NCBI GenBank assembly: GCA_020055645.1
Contig: CM034549.1
Location: forward strand, 14,157,930 to 14,221,929
Reading direction: 5' to 3'
DNA: 64,000 bases
DNA from: Tomocerus qinae
Lineage: Eukaryota; Arthropoda; Collembola; Entomobryomorpha; Tomoceridae
Every line of letters starts with the position of its first letter. Position 1 is the stretch's first letter. The translations under genes were made by a program, and so were the position numbers. The notes under the pieces are model-generated. The model worked only from the letters and a program-made list of their open reading frames with translations, made no database searches and was not told the DNA's origin. Below, one piece after another: positions 1-14,662 of the stretch.

Positions 1-3000
1 AGGAAGAGAAACACAACGGTATACTATGTACACTTGAGTTATAAATGGCTATATGCACTGCAAACACAGTAATTTCATTAATTACTTTTCCTTTTCAGGA
101 CAGAGAGAGTTAATTGGTTGTTATTTTAGTTGGAAGAGGTGAGATTCTTAATGGTAGTGTTATTTTTGCACACCTGAATGGTTGAGTAATCGCAGGTTAA
201 ATGATTTTATTTATGTTTTCCCATTAGCAGTAAAGATGTTTGATTTTATACGGGAAGTGAGTGTAGGCGAAACAGTGAGTGAGATGTCGACCTCTTCTCT
301 CAATTGAATTACTTGAGAGTGAAATGTACTTGAGAGTTTTGGAATGAAGGGAGAATTCCACAAGGGATAGGTAATAAAATAGAAAACCAGTATTTTCTCA
401 TTTCATTACCATCAACCCATGCGCATCTAAAGGGGACCTAAAGTAGGAATAAAAACCTTTTGACTCGACTACCACTGGAATAGTAAAAGAAAATGAGCCG
501 AAACAGTAAAACGGAGCATTGAAAGAAGTTCACTTCACAGAACAGTAAACGTAGAATGACAACCACAAGGAGTAGCCGGGTTGAAACGTAGACAGAGACC
601 AGTCACAACTACTACTCTCTACCAAAAACACTTACATTACGATACGAAATACGAAGCAGTTACACGAAATTACAGTACTACACATCCACTCATTCATTCG
701 CTCGAGTAAACAATCCGAGACTCAAATAGGGCTACATTGCGCCATAAAATACTAAAATCCTTCACACCACAGTCCACCAAACAAGAGTGAAATAAACTTT
801 TTAATTTTACTTTACCTCACCTTTTCCGGGAAAAATAATTCTGTTAAACAGGGGAAAGTTAACTTAATTTAAGCTTTTGTAGGTTTCTGTTTCATTAACA
901 AAGCTTTCTTCCATTTAGGACGTTGGAGTAGCTACTACAGTTAGAATGATGATACTGAAGGATATTTGCATCTTACTTATACTGAATAGGCATAAAGAGT
1001 CTACTAAGAATTATTTGAGCGTAAGAAGTTGCCTCGTTGCCTTGTCTGAGTTAGTAAATTTGCTCAGATTGCTCTACTACAGCAAGTAACACAAATTCAA
1101 ATCAAAGATCGAAATTCTTACACAGCCTTAAAAAATTCAGTAAAGCTAGCCAGCAATTTATGAGAAAACGGATGGATTTTTCCTTATATTTTAGAGCCAG
1201 CCAGCTACTTTACTTTCTGCTTCAGTTACTCGGCCTGGTTGGTTAAACTGGGTTGGTGAAGCCGACGGAGTACACAGCAGCACTACTATGATTACTTTAC
1301 ACACATAATACGAACCATTACCATTTCTACATCAATTGCCTCGGTACTGTAGCTTTGGTCGGCCTAGTGAAAAAATAACACCATAAATCTCTTATCTAGC
1401 CCATTATAATGGAAATATCCTAGAGAGTTGTGGGCTTCGCCTTTTCCTCTCCTTACACCACATCACCACAAACTACCAACCAATTTTCAACGAAAACCAA
1501 ACCAAAGCAAACTAGAAAATATAGACAGAATAGAAAAAGGACATGATAACTTTCTGAAGGAAGATTCTTCCTCACTCACACCAGTTATAAGTATTACCCT
1601 ATCCACTATTTCCATTCTCCTTCAAAAGTCGTACCAAAAGGTTTAATCTCCGCTTTTTCGGGTTCATTGCTTAGCCTTAACTGCTGAACTGAGACTGACT
1701 TAACTTCACTTTACGAGTACAAAAAGTTTTACTCATTCTCAGATTTCTAACTTTTATTATAATACATACTATCTCAATTGAATTCACAATATACATACTG
1801 CCACCTTCACTTATACGTATATAATATGAATTTTCGATAGCCTACTATTTACTTCTATAATTCGGCAATACATCAAAATACTTTTCATATCTTGCTTCGT
1901 TTGGAAAATAATTGTATAAACAGTACCTATCTAAATTATGGCAGAAATGCAATTGTTGTTATTTTCCTAATTGTAGGGCAGTGATATTATCTGAACCTAA
2001 TTTCATAGGTTCGTGTATAAAGTGGATCTAAGTGCAAAAAAATTAAGACAAATATTAATTTTGTAGTAATAGTGAATTTACACTGATGATATGTTCATCG
2101 CCATAACCTAAAATGTCTCAGTGACATAATTTAAACTAAATTACTTGAATACTCAGACACATCTTTTCTCCGTAGGATTGAACGGATAAAATGCAAACCA
2201 TTTCTCATTACACAGCAACAATGATAAAATATATCAAAAATGGGTATTTGACTTATAATGCCCATTTTTTGATGGATGTAGTCAATTTTTTGGATTATGG
2301 ATGAGTCCCTTGGCTGAAAAGAGGACTGTACGAATTATTTTCATTTAAGTGTTGAGTATTGTAAGTATGTACATTATACAAATAGTATGGAGTTTAGTAA
2401 ATATAGCAATCTTCCCAACAAGTCTTAGTCAGCAAAATTGAAGTGCAACAGTAGTGGGTTAGATTTAGTATATGAATGTGCCTAGATTTGAGTTTCTCTT
2501 AGCCCTGCTCTGACATTCATACAGATTTTGATGGAATTCTCAGCAATTCTCCAGCAAGTTGGTTGAAATCGGCATGTCAAAACTGTCATGTTGAACAATG
2601 ACCAAGCGTGAGAATGTGAGAAAAGTGCTTTAGCCAGTTGGAATAGGAGATCAGTATGGTAGTAGTGTGTGGACGCGTATGAATCTCTACATAGTCAATA
2701 TCAGAATCAGTTGTATGGGTGAGTATGTATGTATAAATGTAGCATTTGCATAGAGAGTTTGGAAAGAATGAAGAAATCTTATTTTACAGTTCTTGTACAT
2801 ATATACTGCAGTACAGTTATGTTGAAATATTTCAACAACTTAATATCTGGAGAGGGACTCGACTGGATAGAGCTCAATTCGGCATGCCATACCGTAGCGT
2901 TCCACTTAAGTTTAGTAGAGTGCATGCCAAACCTTGTCAAAAACCTTTTCGTTTCTTGCAGAAAATTTTGTTCCACTATAAAGTATAACATTAGTGCAAA

Positions 3001-6000
3001 ACCCATAAAGATTTAGTTTGAAATATGACATCCTTATTATAATACGGAAGTTTTGCTATTTGCCAGGGCAATTTTCATTTCTCAGGAAAGAAACTATTGC
3101 AACACGTACTCTTAGCAATTTAGCCCCGTGAATAGTACACACTTCGTTTCTTCCACATTCTACTACTACGTACTAATAATAACCGCTCTTCTCTTAGTCC
3201 GTCGCTATTACACCATTCTTTCTTCTTCACTTCAGTCTTTCAGTTTTGAATAACTTGTTTAGGCCAAAGCACCAAATTAAAGACATGTACTTCTACTTTA
3301 TACTTTCCCATGACCTGAACCTTAAAGATGCACTTACAACTACCTCTTTCCACTTATAAGCGGAAACATTACATCCTACAATTTCTATACGATTATAGAC
3401 TTCCAATTTTCTACCATGCACAGCAAAAATCGCAAGACAATAAAATTGCAAATGATGTAAGCTGCATAATTGCTTAATAAATTCAACTGACATGTCTATA
3501 AGTATGTTTCTAAATTACGAGAGCCACAAAATAATTCTTAAAATTAATTACCGTCTCACCAAATCATCTCTAAAGCACGATATCATATAGGATTTAGTGG
3601 AATAATAAATTCACAAGTAAAAAATACACCATCTTCTAATTATAAGGATGCATTAACAAAGATTTTTGCAAAGATGAGTAATTGCATGAACACGTAAGTG
3701 GAGCAGTAATGAATTCGTGGTAACTCATTTAAAAATGAACTACAAAGAAATACAAAAGTGTTTTCATGTTCTCTATGAATACTACTAATAGTAGGTTATA
3801 ATGCATGAATATAACGTGTTTGTCTTCATAATAATATAAGATAAGAAAAGCATTTAGGTTTATTTGAATGAGGGCAGAGAGACTGATACTCTGATACGTA
3901 ATAGAAGCCTCGGCAGGGCAAGCCATTCATTCAGAGCTTAATACCACTAGACAGCAGACGACAAACTGAAACCTTATTTGGAATTAATTCCCTAATAAAT
4001 TTTTATTACAGGCAAAGACTTGACAAGACAAGAGGCGCTCTCCTCCGTACAGAATACAACGCTATAATATACAGGGGCTACGGAAGAAAATACTACTACA
4101 GTCAACTCTATATATACAGCATCATACGAAAACATTCTCTACAGAATTCTTCAGAAAAAGATACAGTGGGGAGGTACTACTAGGGCACGTTAATTCCACA
4201 TTCTACATACAAAAGTTATACTTTGTCTATTCTGAAGTAACTAGACTTTTAAATGCAACTGTGTCTATATGTATTTGGCGAATGAAGAAAACAGTTGGAG
4301 AAAGAAAACGAAATTACATTTGCTTGGAAATGTCCATGCCTACATAACAACTGTAACTGAAGAGATAAAAGGCCACTGCACTGTTCTCCCTTCTATTGTC
4401 CACTATATGTAAATGTAGCACTTGTCTAACAATCAGTTGAAAACAGTATACACAATACGCAGGCAGAGAGTAAGTATACAAAGACGAGTACAGTGTTAAC
4501 TTGAGATACATCTGCTACTCTATATAAGGGGTATGTGGCATACATTTATATTCACAAGAACTGACTATGAGACTGATGTGATGTGGCAGCCATAAAAACG
4601 GATCAAGATCAAGGAAAGTTTAGTAAGAAAGAGTCTGGAAAGTTCACTTGAGACTTCAAACAAAGTTAAGCCGTTGGCTTTCAGGCGGTTTTCCACTTCG
4701 CCATCAGGCTAAACCAAGGCAGCCAGCAGGAGCAGAGAAATACGAGACGTCGGTTAAATTTTCATTGCAATACAAGACATAGTGCAGAAAAGAGAGAGTA
4801 CAATACTCCCTGAACATAAAACAAGTCAAACTAACAGTCGAGAGAAAAGGAACCCGTGCGAGGCAGCGCTATGACAAAAACCGCCCCATGAGATGAGACA
4901 ATGCGAAAGATGCCTAATTTCTTATCCGTCATCCGAAGCAAAATTCCTCGCCACTTCACACAGGTTAGTTTTACATTATTTATATACCTACTCCCTTCTA
5001 TAAACTATATTTAGTGCCTATATAGATCATAGTATTGAAGATACCGTAACTTTCACATTATTGTATTCTGTCTGTCGTTACTGAACCGTTACGTTGCACT
5101 GTATTGCTTAGCTGCACATCTTTAGGATCACTATTCCTCCCTCTATAAAACAGAGTATAACATCTACCAGTTTGAGACAGAGATGAGAAATGTTTGTCGT
5201 ACGGAAGAGTTGAAGCACAGATCCGTTCATGTGTGAAATTCATTTGGATCGATATTTTAAATAAGTTGAAACTGAACTGAATTCAACGGAAGGTCAGGTA
5301 GTTAACTTTTGACTTGAGGAACTTTCCCAGTCCAGTCAGCCAAATAAGCCAAGCCACAGACAGTATGAAGATAGATATCACACAGATACTTAACCTTTGA
5401 TCTTTACTGGAGGAAAAAGCAAACACTGAAGACCAGTTGGGACGCACTGCTCAATATAATAGGACAGGGAGGAATACCTGTCTCATCTCATTATTTCCCC
5501 CTCCATCATTACAATTCATTATCTATAAAAGTTCGTAGAGAAGGGAGCTTTATTAGTTTTCCTCAGATCCTCCAGGCTCCTTCGCTTCATAATAATTTCC
5601 TTTCCTACAGATACTCTATCACTATCTGTCTGTCTCTACTTTAACAAGCAAGAGACCTAAATACACCGAGATACTCTTCCCACCATTATCACATCACGTA
5701 TTATTCGACACAAAATTCTTCGGCTTGACTCAGGAATTTATCTACTATTTCCCCATTTACGCATAGCCACACCGTCATAGATAGACAATACGTCAGAATA
5801 ATGTGACTCAAGATTAGTTTTCCTCTCACACTAAACTACGATAAGTAGAATGAATAGCGCAGAATGAAAGCTTTATGCCTACAGAGAATCTGCTTTATTA
5901 CCCAGTCCAAATTATTAGAAACAAACAGATGAATTTTGTGAAACCACGACTCATTCTATATACACTGACAAAGACCCCAGCCTCACGTTTATAATTTTCA

Positions 6001-9000
6001 TTCCCATTCAAATGCACTTTACCTTACTCCCCCTAATCTTCATTTTCCGTAACTAAATACACATTTAAACATTTAAATTCAATATGCTAGTGTAACACCA
6101 TAGGTTGAACTCCCCAGTAGTCACTATCCTACACAAGTGTCACAAATTCCAATTGAAACTTGTCTGTGGTAGCTAACCCAAAGTGTTAACTAAAGAATTG
6201 ACGACCCATTCCAATCTGCTCTTTCTCCTATTTATCCCTAAAAGAGAAACGCTCGAGTACTGAAAACAAATAAAGGTTTATGTTAACTGCCCACCATATC
6301 TTAATGCCATTGCTATAGCTATGATCATTCCCACTTCCAACCTCCTACTTACGGTTGGATTTCGGTTAGAATGAAGTGCATCTGTTGCAATCAAACAAGA
6401 CACTAGTTTTAACTGCGTCTACTTCACGATTACTTTTTAATTAGATATGTTTATATAGGTATGTTATTTACTATTTACACTATTTCCCATTTACTTCAGT
6501 ACACAATAAGCACTACCGTATCATTGCAAATTCTATCTCCTACAAAAAGGAGTCCACCTACTCTTTCAACATAACCTTTGCCAGCTCACAACGGCATCAT
6601 CTATAAGATAGATAGGACAGCATTGTATAAGTACACATTGCAGATTTACTAGATACAAGGTTCTCCAATGTATTTATGTGTCACTCGGATCATTGGATTT
6701 AGGAATTTATTTCATGATCCCGAATGGCAAACAGGAAAACAGTCCTATCTTTCGATTCTAATGATTTTACAATTTCTGTGCATGTTTTCCGCAAAATTTT
6801 AGAGATTACTTTACACTGTACATACATACTATTGCTTTTACTCTCCCAGCCCTTATCCAACATTTCAATCACAATAGTACTATTTGCATGTTTGTAAGTA
6901 TCAGTCGGAAGACGCCAAACGTCCTACTAGACAGACAGCCAAAGCAAACATCATGTACCAATGCTACACAAAATTAGCGAGCATATCACGTTTCTATTTA
7001 AATATATCAACACATTCCACAGTTTTAGAATTAGAATCACTGAAGTATGTTGCTGCCAATGGATATTGACATTTTACATTAGAATACGCTATTTGAACAT
7101 ACAATGTACGGACTTTGGCTATCGAGTTAATTAAAGGTAAAGGAATGTATACAATTTATAGGTGATCTGATATGCAAAGATTTTCTTTATACTTTACACG
7201 TCCAAATAATTACCGCACACAAAAATCTGGTAGTAGTATTTAATAGTTACGTAGCTTTATTATTAGGTTAGGTATAGACCAGGCTGTGGTGGAGTATACT
7301 AACTACACAGAATATACAGTACATCGTCTATATTATGGCCATATCACAAATGGCCTTAATTGTAGTATATTTTTCATTTGCAATTGATTACTAGCACAGC
7401 AGCAGCGGAGTGTGAGTGAACATTTAAAGTTTAGTTTAGAGTATGTAGGCTAATTTCCATAGTTTTGCGAGTCGAGCCATGTCGTGTCATTCTTGTTCTC
7501 TCATTGCTATTACCACTGCAGCACGAAGAATATATTTTAGTGTCATAAATACTGCCTACTCCGCTCGGTTCTACTCACCCATCTCCTATTTCACTCACAT
7601 CCATTTACATCGGTTAGCTCTTCTCTTGCTATCCTACATTGTTATGGTTAGCTTACTTTACGTCACGTTATTACCGATCTGAACTGTTGTGAACCTTTCT
7701 GTCTCTACGGAACTATTAGACATCCACCATACTAACTGTGATACAGAAAGAGATCGAAGGACTATAATGTTTAGCTTCCTCCCTTATTGTTATTACACAC
7801 ACTAGTCATATGTTCCCTACTCTCCATACACGAGAGTACTTGACTAACTTCACTATGTGAGTTCGTGCATTTTACCATGTACATACACTGCATAGAGTTC
7901 AGCTCGGTTCAGTCTACTGTAAAAGCTTATCTGTATTGAATGAACCGAAGAAGCTTTCAGCTTCAAACTTTAGCCGACAAGAAAACTACAAAAGTTTCGT
8001 CACCCATGTCGTGTGTGTCTTTTTAATAGTATGCTATGCTATGCAGTACAGCACTCAAGTCAATCCGCAGCATGTGAAATCCGCAATCCGGTTGTCCGAC
8101 CCAATCCAGTCAGACTGACTTCCCAACTACTCCCGAATTCTATTCCTGACTACAGAAACAGAAAAATCAAAGAAGGAGAGAGACATGACCTAACCTCCCA
8201 AATTCGGGTTCACTTAGGATAGGACTTACTAAGATCTACTTCTTTATCACTATACTAACGACATGAATTATACATACATTCATGTACAGATACAAGTCTC
8301 GGGTAGGTATACTATATATTTACAAAATAGAAAAGTTTACAGTATCCTGATCACAAGTCAGGAAGAAAAACCCATTCAAAACAAACAATCATAAATACAT
8401 GAACACCACCCGAATAAACACTAAGCGCCAAGAGACACATCTGGGCTGTGGACAGCTATCCCGCGATATTGACAGTTGTCTTGAGTAACATCATAACAAA
8501 TGTCAGAAACCTCTTCCTCGCCACAACGCAAAAAATCTATTTCGGAATTAGAATGCACTTACACAGAATACCACTTTAATTTATACTTTATCACACTAAA
8601 ACTTAATGCAACTCTCACTGTCCTATACTTTTAACCTATTATGATGCCGGCTTTGAACCCGTTTAAGAGAAAGCCTACAGTTTCCTACAGAATTTAATAT
8701 CTATGTGGTGCATTATATAGTAGAGCATACCATGCATCAATCCTCACTATTTATATTTATGTTCAACATGCATAAATACACCACAAATACAAATAGCATC
8801 TTTGTACTAGCAGAACATTATTACTGTAAGATTGTAGCAGAAAAGGATTTTCTTTGTTACCTAACCATTACTACTAGGCTCAAACTTAGGTCAATAATTG
8901 CTGCAGTAATAATTTGTGGTGCAATAAGATCAATGTGACTATTTATCTCTATACTAAAGCTAAAGTAGCCTTCCACATACGTTTGCCTCGTACTTTTCCA

Positions 9001-12000
9001 AGTACCCCAATAAAACTCTAGTACTTCTATGTACTCCTCCACACAATAATAGAAGATAACAAGAAAATCCATTTGCACTTCCACTTAAGAACAGATTTAA
9101 CAGAAAACATTCGTCACCTGAATACTTATGCTTACAGTTACAGATGACATTGCTGTATAATTTACGAATACGAAATCCTATCTCGAACAAACAATTTTCA
9201 TTATGTAAACTAGCTTTTGTAAATACTGCCATACTATCTTATCTTTCAATGAGCTATTACCACTTTCCACATGCATAATATGCTTATCAATCAAGAACAA
9301 TGAAATTGTAAATATAAATTAGTTCTAATACCACGCAAAGCCCACATCAAAACTGCGTATTTCAATTTTCTATAGATACTTATGGTTAATTGCATTACTA
9401 TTGCATAATAGGATACTTAAACGAGTTGAGTAGTCGCATTAGTGTAAGAATACGTGAAAATTCTCCATGCTTTTAAAATAGTGCCAAATTTTCGGGAAGA
9501 CACTTACTTAATGCTTATATCGAAGATTATATAAAGTATATAAATACAGTAAACAGAGGAGGCAGACTTCCTACCCCACACTATACAAACAAGAGGTTAT
9601 AAATCCTTTTTTCTATTCCAAGCCACGTATCTAATCCTGATCCATTATCGGTTGAGTACCTCCACCTCCTAGTTGTCGAAAGAGTAGCAAAAAGTTTCTT
9701 TTGCCGTCTTTTAAGCATCTTCATTTTGAGTAGCGGTGTTTCAAGTGCTAGGAACCACTGAGAGCGTAGTCTATAAGTTTCCACACAGATGAGTTTGTGA
9801 TATATACTAGCTCATTGCTTTAAAAGGGTACGGAGATGCGAAGACAAAAGGATGAGAGTCAAAGCGGCAGGTGGCAGGTACTCTTAAGTGTTAGGTACAT
9901 CAAGTCAGACGTAAGATCACTAAAGTCTTCTGTACACATAATCTGTAATCTGTGCATATACTGTTTTAAGTAACGGCCATTCGGCCTACATGGAAAAAGG
10001 CAAACATGAATCACTATCTTTCTCTGCCTCTCTCCTATTTATCTCTCCCAATTCCTATATAATAGCCATGAAAAAGAAGACAAAAATGGTTTTACGAATT
10101 ACATTGCATTACCTCCTGCTAAGCTACTAATACAAACAACATAACATTACACATAACATAGTAAGTAGTTATTATTATCACATAAAAGGCACCCAACAGA
10201 AAGCCTTTCCTTTTTACACTTCAATCATCCTTGTCTTGTCTTTACTTTGGGCTTCTTTCCTCTCCTCATCTCTTCCTTCTCCGTAAAAAATAAAACACAA
10301 GCAGACTAAATACACACATTATCTGACTCAACGAGAGAAAAACTTTTAAAAATCCATTTTCGTCGCTCAACTTACTTCGGTTCACTTCCCTCTCGCCTCT
10401 CTCTCTCTCCTAGTATTTAACTCCATAGCTCTTAGCTATATAGGGACAGGACGACAGACTTTTTTTTATATTTTTCCTATATTTACCACTTTTCCCAAAG
10501 TATACAACTATGTACTTACCAGCAAACTTTGTTCGTACAGTACTTATAAAACAATGCCACATACAAATTACAAACCTATATAAACATACTATATAGGATA
10601 CCTATATAAGCAATAACAACGGTTCACCGTTATAAGTGCTACTATCATCGTAAAGAATATAATAGAAAAAAATCCCGATATTTTGATTTCTTCCCAAAAC
10701 TGTTTCTAAATAACTACAAGGTCCTTTTTCGGCACTAAGTCGATCTAATGTAACGAATGTGAAGAAACTAAAAGCATACCATGTGTGGCAAACATTCCAC
10801 ATGTACTTTACATTACAGTCAAATTGTACACAAGTTACATTGGGAGTAACTATATCAGTAAAGTTTATATTATAGTTTATATAGAATACAAATTAGATAT
10901 TGTCGCTCTCGCCTACAACATATACAATAGATATCGACCCGAAAGTTTGAAAAGATCAGAGACAGTATGAGTTTTGTAAAAATGGGAAACAAGATTTGAC
11001 TTTTTATGACATTGTATAGCAACTTTAGACGGATGACGGATCTGCATATGCAAAATAAACAGTTCTCACTCAGTGCATGGTCGTGGTAATAGGAGGTAGC
11101 ACACGTGCATGGTATATGAGATCCGTTTAAAAATTGAGCTTAAATTGAAAAGGAAAAGAGTAAATTAAAGATGTGGAAAGAGGAAACGAGTTGAGTTCTC
11201 ATGTATCCTGATATGTAAAGGTAATATGCAAAAGACCTGGGATCTCATAAACAGGGTATTTTATGGCATGTGTAATATTTTAGGAAAAGAGATGGGCCAG
11301 CCCACCAGAATGAACTAACATCAACTTTCTCCATTTATGTTCATGCATTTTCTTCTGTATACACACAAACAAGACAATAATCTGTCCGATGGTGGTTTGC
11401 TTTTGGCATGGCAAGGCTAAAACTGAATGAATGAGCAGAGAACCAAGGCTGTCCTCTCCCATTCTGCTTTGCCTTATCTACACAGACATATTATATACAA
11501 CAGACAGATAGGAGGACTAGCTTTATACAGGAACCAAGTAAATCTCAATACACCAGAGATGCAGAAATATTCTTATCTCAGTGTTGTGGTTTAGGAGATG
11601 TGAGCTAAGCCCTTGAGCCCCAGACGACACGAGTGTAGCTTTCATTGCATTCCTCCTCTGTAGTAAAACTGTAGTACCAGTTTGATAGTTGCTACCTAGT
11701 AGTAGTTTGTAGTAAACGAAGTAATCGCCATAATATTACGTACTTTCTTGCGTATACCTTTCGGGCCCTAAAGTACGTCCTACTTATGAAGTATGAATGG
11801 ATCGGCACGAGAAGGCAAGGCATGTCCACCTATATACAACTCTAGAGTAAAAGTCCCGACTCGACATCATTCATAATACATCAGGATTCTGATTTCATGC
11901 AGCGCACAGCTACAGATGAAAGAAAATTGAGATGATGAGAGAACAGGAAGTTTAGTGCTTCAGGCTTCTCTCGTATATCATACACTCTACTGCATCATAA

Positions 12001-14662
12001 TAATAGTATTTCCCTATATTCCTACTAACTATAACAGTTTAGACATCTACAAAGCATACTATTAAAAGTGCCCTCATCATCATCTTTTAAGTCATGCACC
12101 ATAGCAAGACTTACACTTTCCATGCTGTTTGTTTGTCTGTTAAGAAAAGCACTGTCTCCTCCTAAATACGTCCATACAGAAACTGAATGTCTTTCATTAG
12201 GACATTTGTATATATTTACGTCAGGACCTCCGATTTCTGTTTTCCAAAGATGCCCTCCAGCTCTCGGAACCTTTAGGGATGAGAATCAAAAACAAAAAAA
12301 AGAACTTCCGGACGAGTCGGAGTTCTAAATTTCTTCCTGATAGGGCAACTGCCCTTTTACCCGGAAATCTAGATCTTAGAAGGAATTTGGCCTTCCTTCC
12401 TAGTTCTATGTCCCCGAAGAAATCCGAGGTCCGTATACGTGATAGTGCCTGGCTCGTTCTCTGAACCACGGTGGCATCGCACTACCAAATGATAAATCTT
12501 AATGGAAATTTGACATTTTGTTTACATTATTTACTAAAGAGCATACGATTGCACATTCTCCTTTCAAATTTAAGTATGACTTCCACTACAGATGTCTACT
12601 CATATAACTTTAACTTTCGTCTTCACTGCATTATTCACAAAAAGCCCACGAGGGAGAATAAAGTTGCTTAAAGACAAAAGTCTTCGTCCGCTCGCCGACT
12701 CTACACACAGGACGCCCATCCTAAGTACAAGCGTCTCAATTCCCGTGTATTAAAAACTCTCATATTTCAACAGAGTCTATTTAGTTAGACTCTAGAACTA
12801 GAAGTTACTATGTCAAGCATAATATAGAAGATTTATAGCAAACCTAAATGAATCATGAATAATTACTACCTTTTTATTCATGATCCAATTATCCCGTACA
12901 GATTGCCTTATTTCTACTAAGTTTACACACATGATTACTGTAAAAGTCCTTACAGCTCGTATGATTGTACAGTTCACTCACCTAAATAAGGTTACTAAAC
13001 CACATTAAATCTAACTTACCATTGCTCTATATCATCAACTAATTAATTACGTTCTGACATTTGTTCATTTCGGGGCTATTAATTTTGTTCATCATAATAA
13101 CATGCCATATTTTAAATCCAAGTATGTAAGCACCTACTTAATCTAGCTATTTACGTCACTGCGACATTGTGAGTCATAACATTTTGTGATTGTGACAGTG
13201 ACAATGTAAAACGTAATAAGATTGGCATTGGCAGGTCATAAAGAGAAGCCTTTTTTAGTTTCATTCATTGCATTAGCGCAAAAGTCAAAGCTAAATGTAC
13301 TTAATTTAACCAAACAAAAGTCTGGGCTGCGTGAAAATGAGTTTAGTGTTTTGTATAACTATTAACTGTCTGACTCCATCAAATTCATCATGCAATGAAT
13401 ACATTTACCTACACCTATTTACTATTTACAGATTTTAACAATCTTTATTTAGGAACTTTAATAGAGTCCCAGTTAAAAGTTCGTCATAATTTGCATACAG
13501 TGATGTATTCTGACCTTTCCAGGAGAATTAGGGAGTTTTAAAATGACTTGTGAATGAGATGAAGTAATAAAACCTAGAGATAATAGATTATTCTTCTACC
13601 ACCGTCCTTCACCATTTATAAAATTCGTTTAAGTTTAACCATATTTAGACTTATACATAGCTAGCTATATCATACGATTATAAATTACAAATATACGCTT
13701 TTCTTTTTCTGGGTTTATAAATTAAAACTTTAAACGTGACATAATACATTCTGTTGAAGCTTTTCTAGAGACTAGTACATTCTGCATAAATAGAATATAA
13801 AACGTAACTCTTTACCTGCATCACAGTTGTCAAAAAAGTGTGACGTAAATTTACGCTAGAGGACAATTTCTAAAAGATTATGTTACAGTTACTACGTGAC
13901 ATGTCAGCTAATTTTAGAGGGAAAGAGAATGTTTGACGGAATAATTTGCATTTCAGAGCAACTTTGTTGAAATTGGAAGCATACACATGCATAATAAAAC
14001 ACAAGTAGCATAAACTATGTACATTTGGTAGTAGGCAGGGCAAGGTAGGAACAAAGTTTGTTTTTAATTGCACGATATTCTCAGATTTGTATTGTACATT
14101 GTAGCTAATCTACTTAACTACAAGGAGAAAAGCCCAGGGGACAATGATAGTCCGAAATGCAATGCCATACATTTTATGAATACAGATATTTAGGCAGAAG
14201 AGATCTGCCGTGAGATTTGTTTAATTTTAACTTTTAACCTGCACGAGAGTACATAAGTAATAAATAGTACTAAAGCCACCCACGCATTTGGCGTTTACAC
14301 TAAAATCTTTTATCAGCTAAACAATTAGTTAGTGAAGTGTGTGATAACCTGATAAATGTAGGGGAATGTATTTTAATACAAATATTCACGGCAACCTCAA
14401 AGCTAGTTTCAAGAATAAAACTTCTTGAATAGCTCAACATGCCATACATTTTTATTAACAATAGGCCTACATGCTAAAAATATTACTTTTCTTGATGTTT
14501 AGAAGTCAGGAGCGCGACCTTTTATTTCCTCATACCGGAATTGGGAGTGAAAAGCTCCGAAAACTTTCTGCTTTAGTAGTAATTTAGAAAAGTCACAGAC
14601 AGAGTATTCTATTACATAAACTTAACTTGGATGATTATACGTTCCTACTTTATATGTTATAG
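1..14662. other. Long non-coding stretch upstream of the sugar transporter
   Basis: No coding exon, tRNA or rRNA could be supported on either strand. The open frames are short (up to about 90 codons) and of biased, unfamiliar composition. I saw no long inverted repeats or transposase-like frames, unlike 48-64 kb. It may hold the first exon(s) and first intron of the transporter, because the first recognisable exon at 14663 starts inside the first membrane segment. A short GC-richer patch with small hairpins lies at about 12220-12470. Confidence 0.5.

Noticed and set aside
12221-12469. 82-codon minus-strand frame as a gene
   Set aside because: No recognisable motif, overlapped by plus-strand frames of similar length, and no supporting splice structure.
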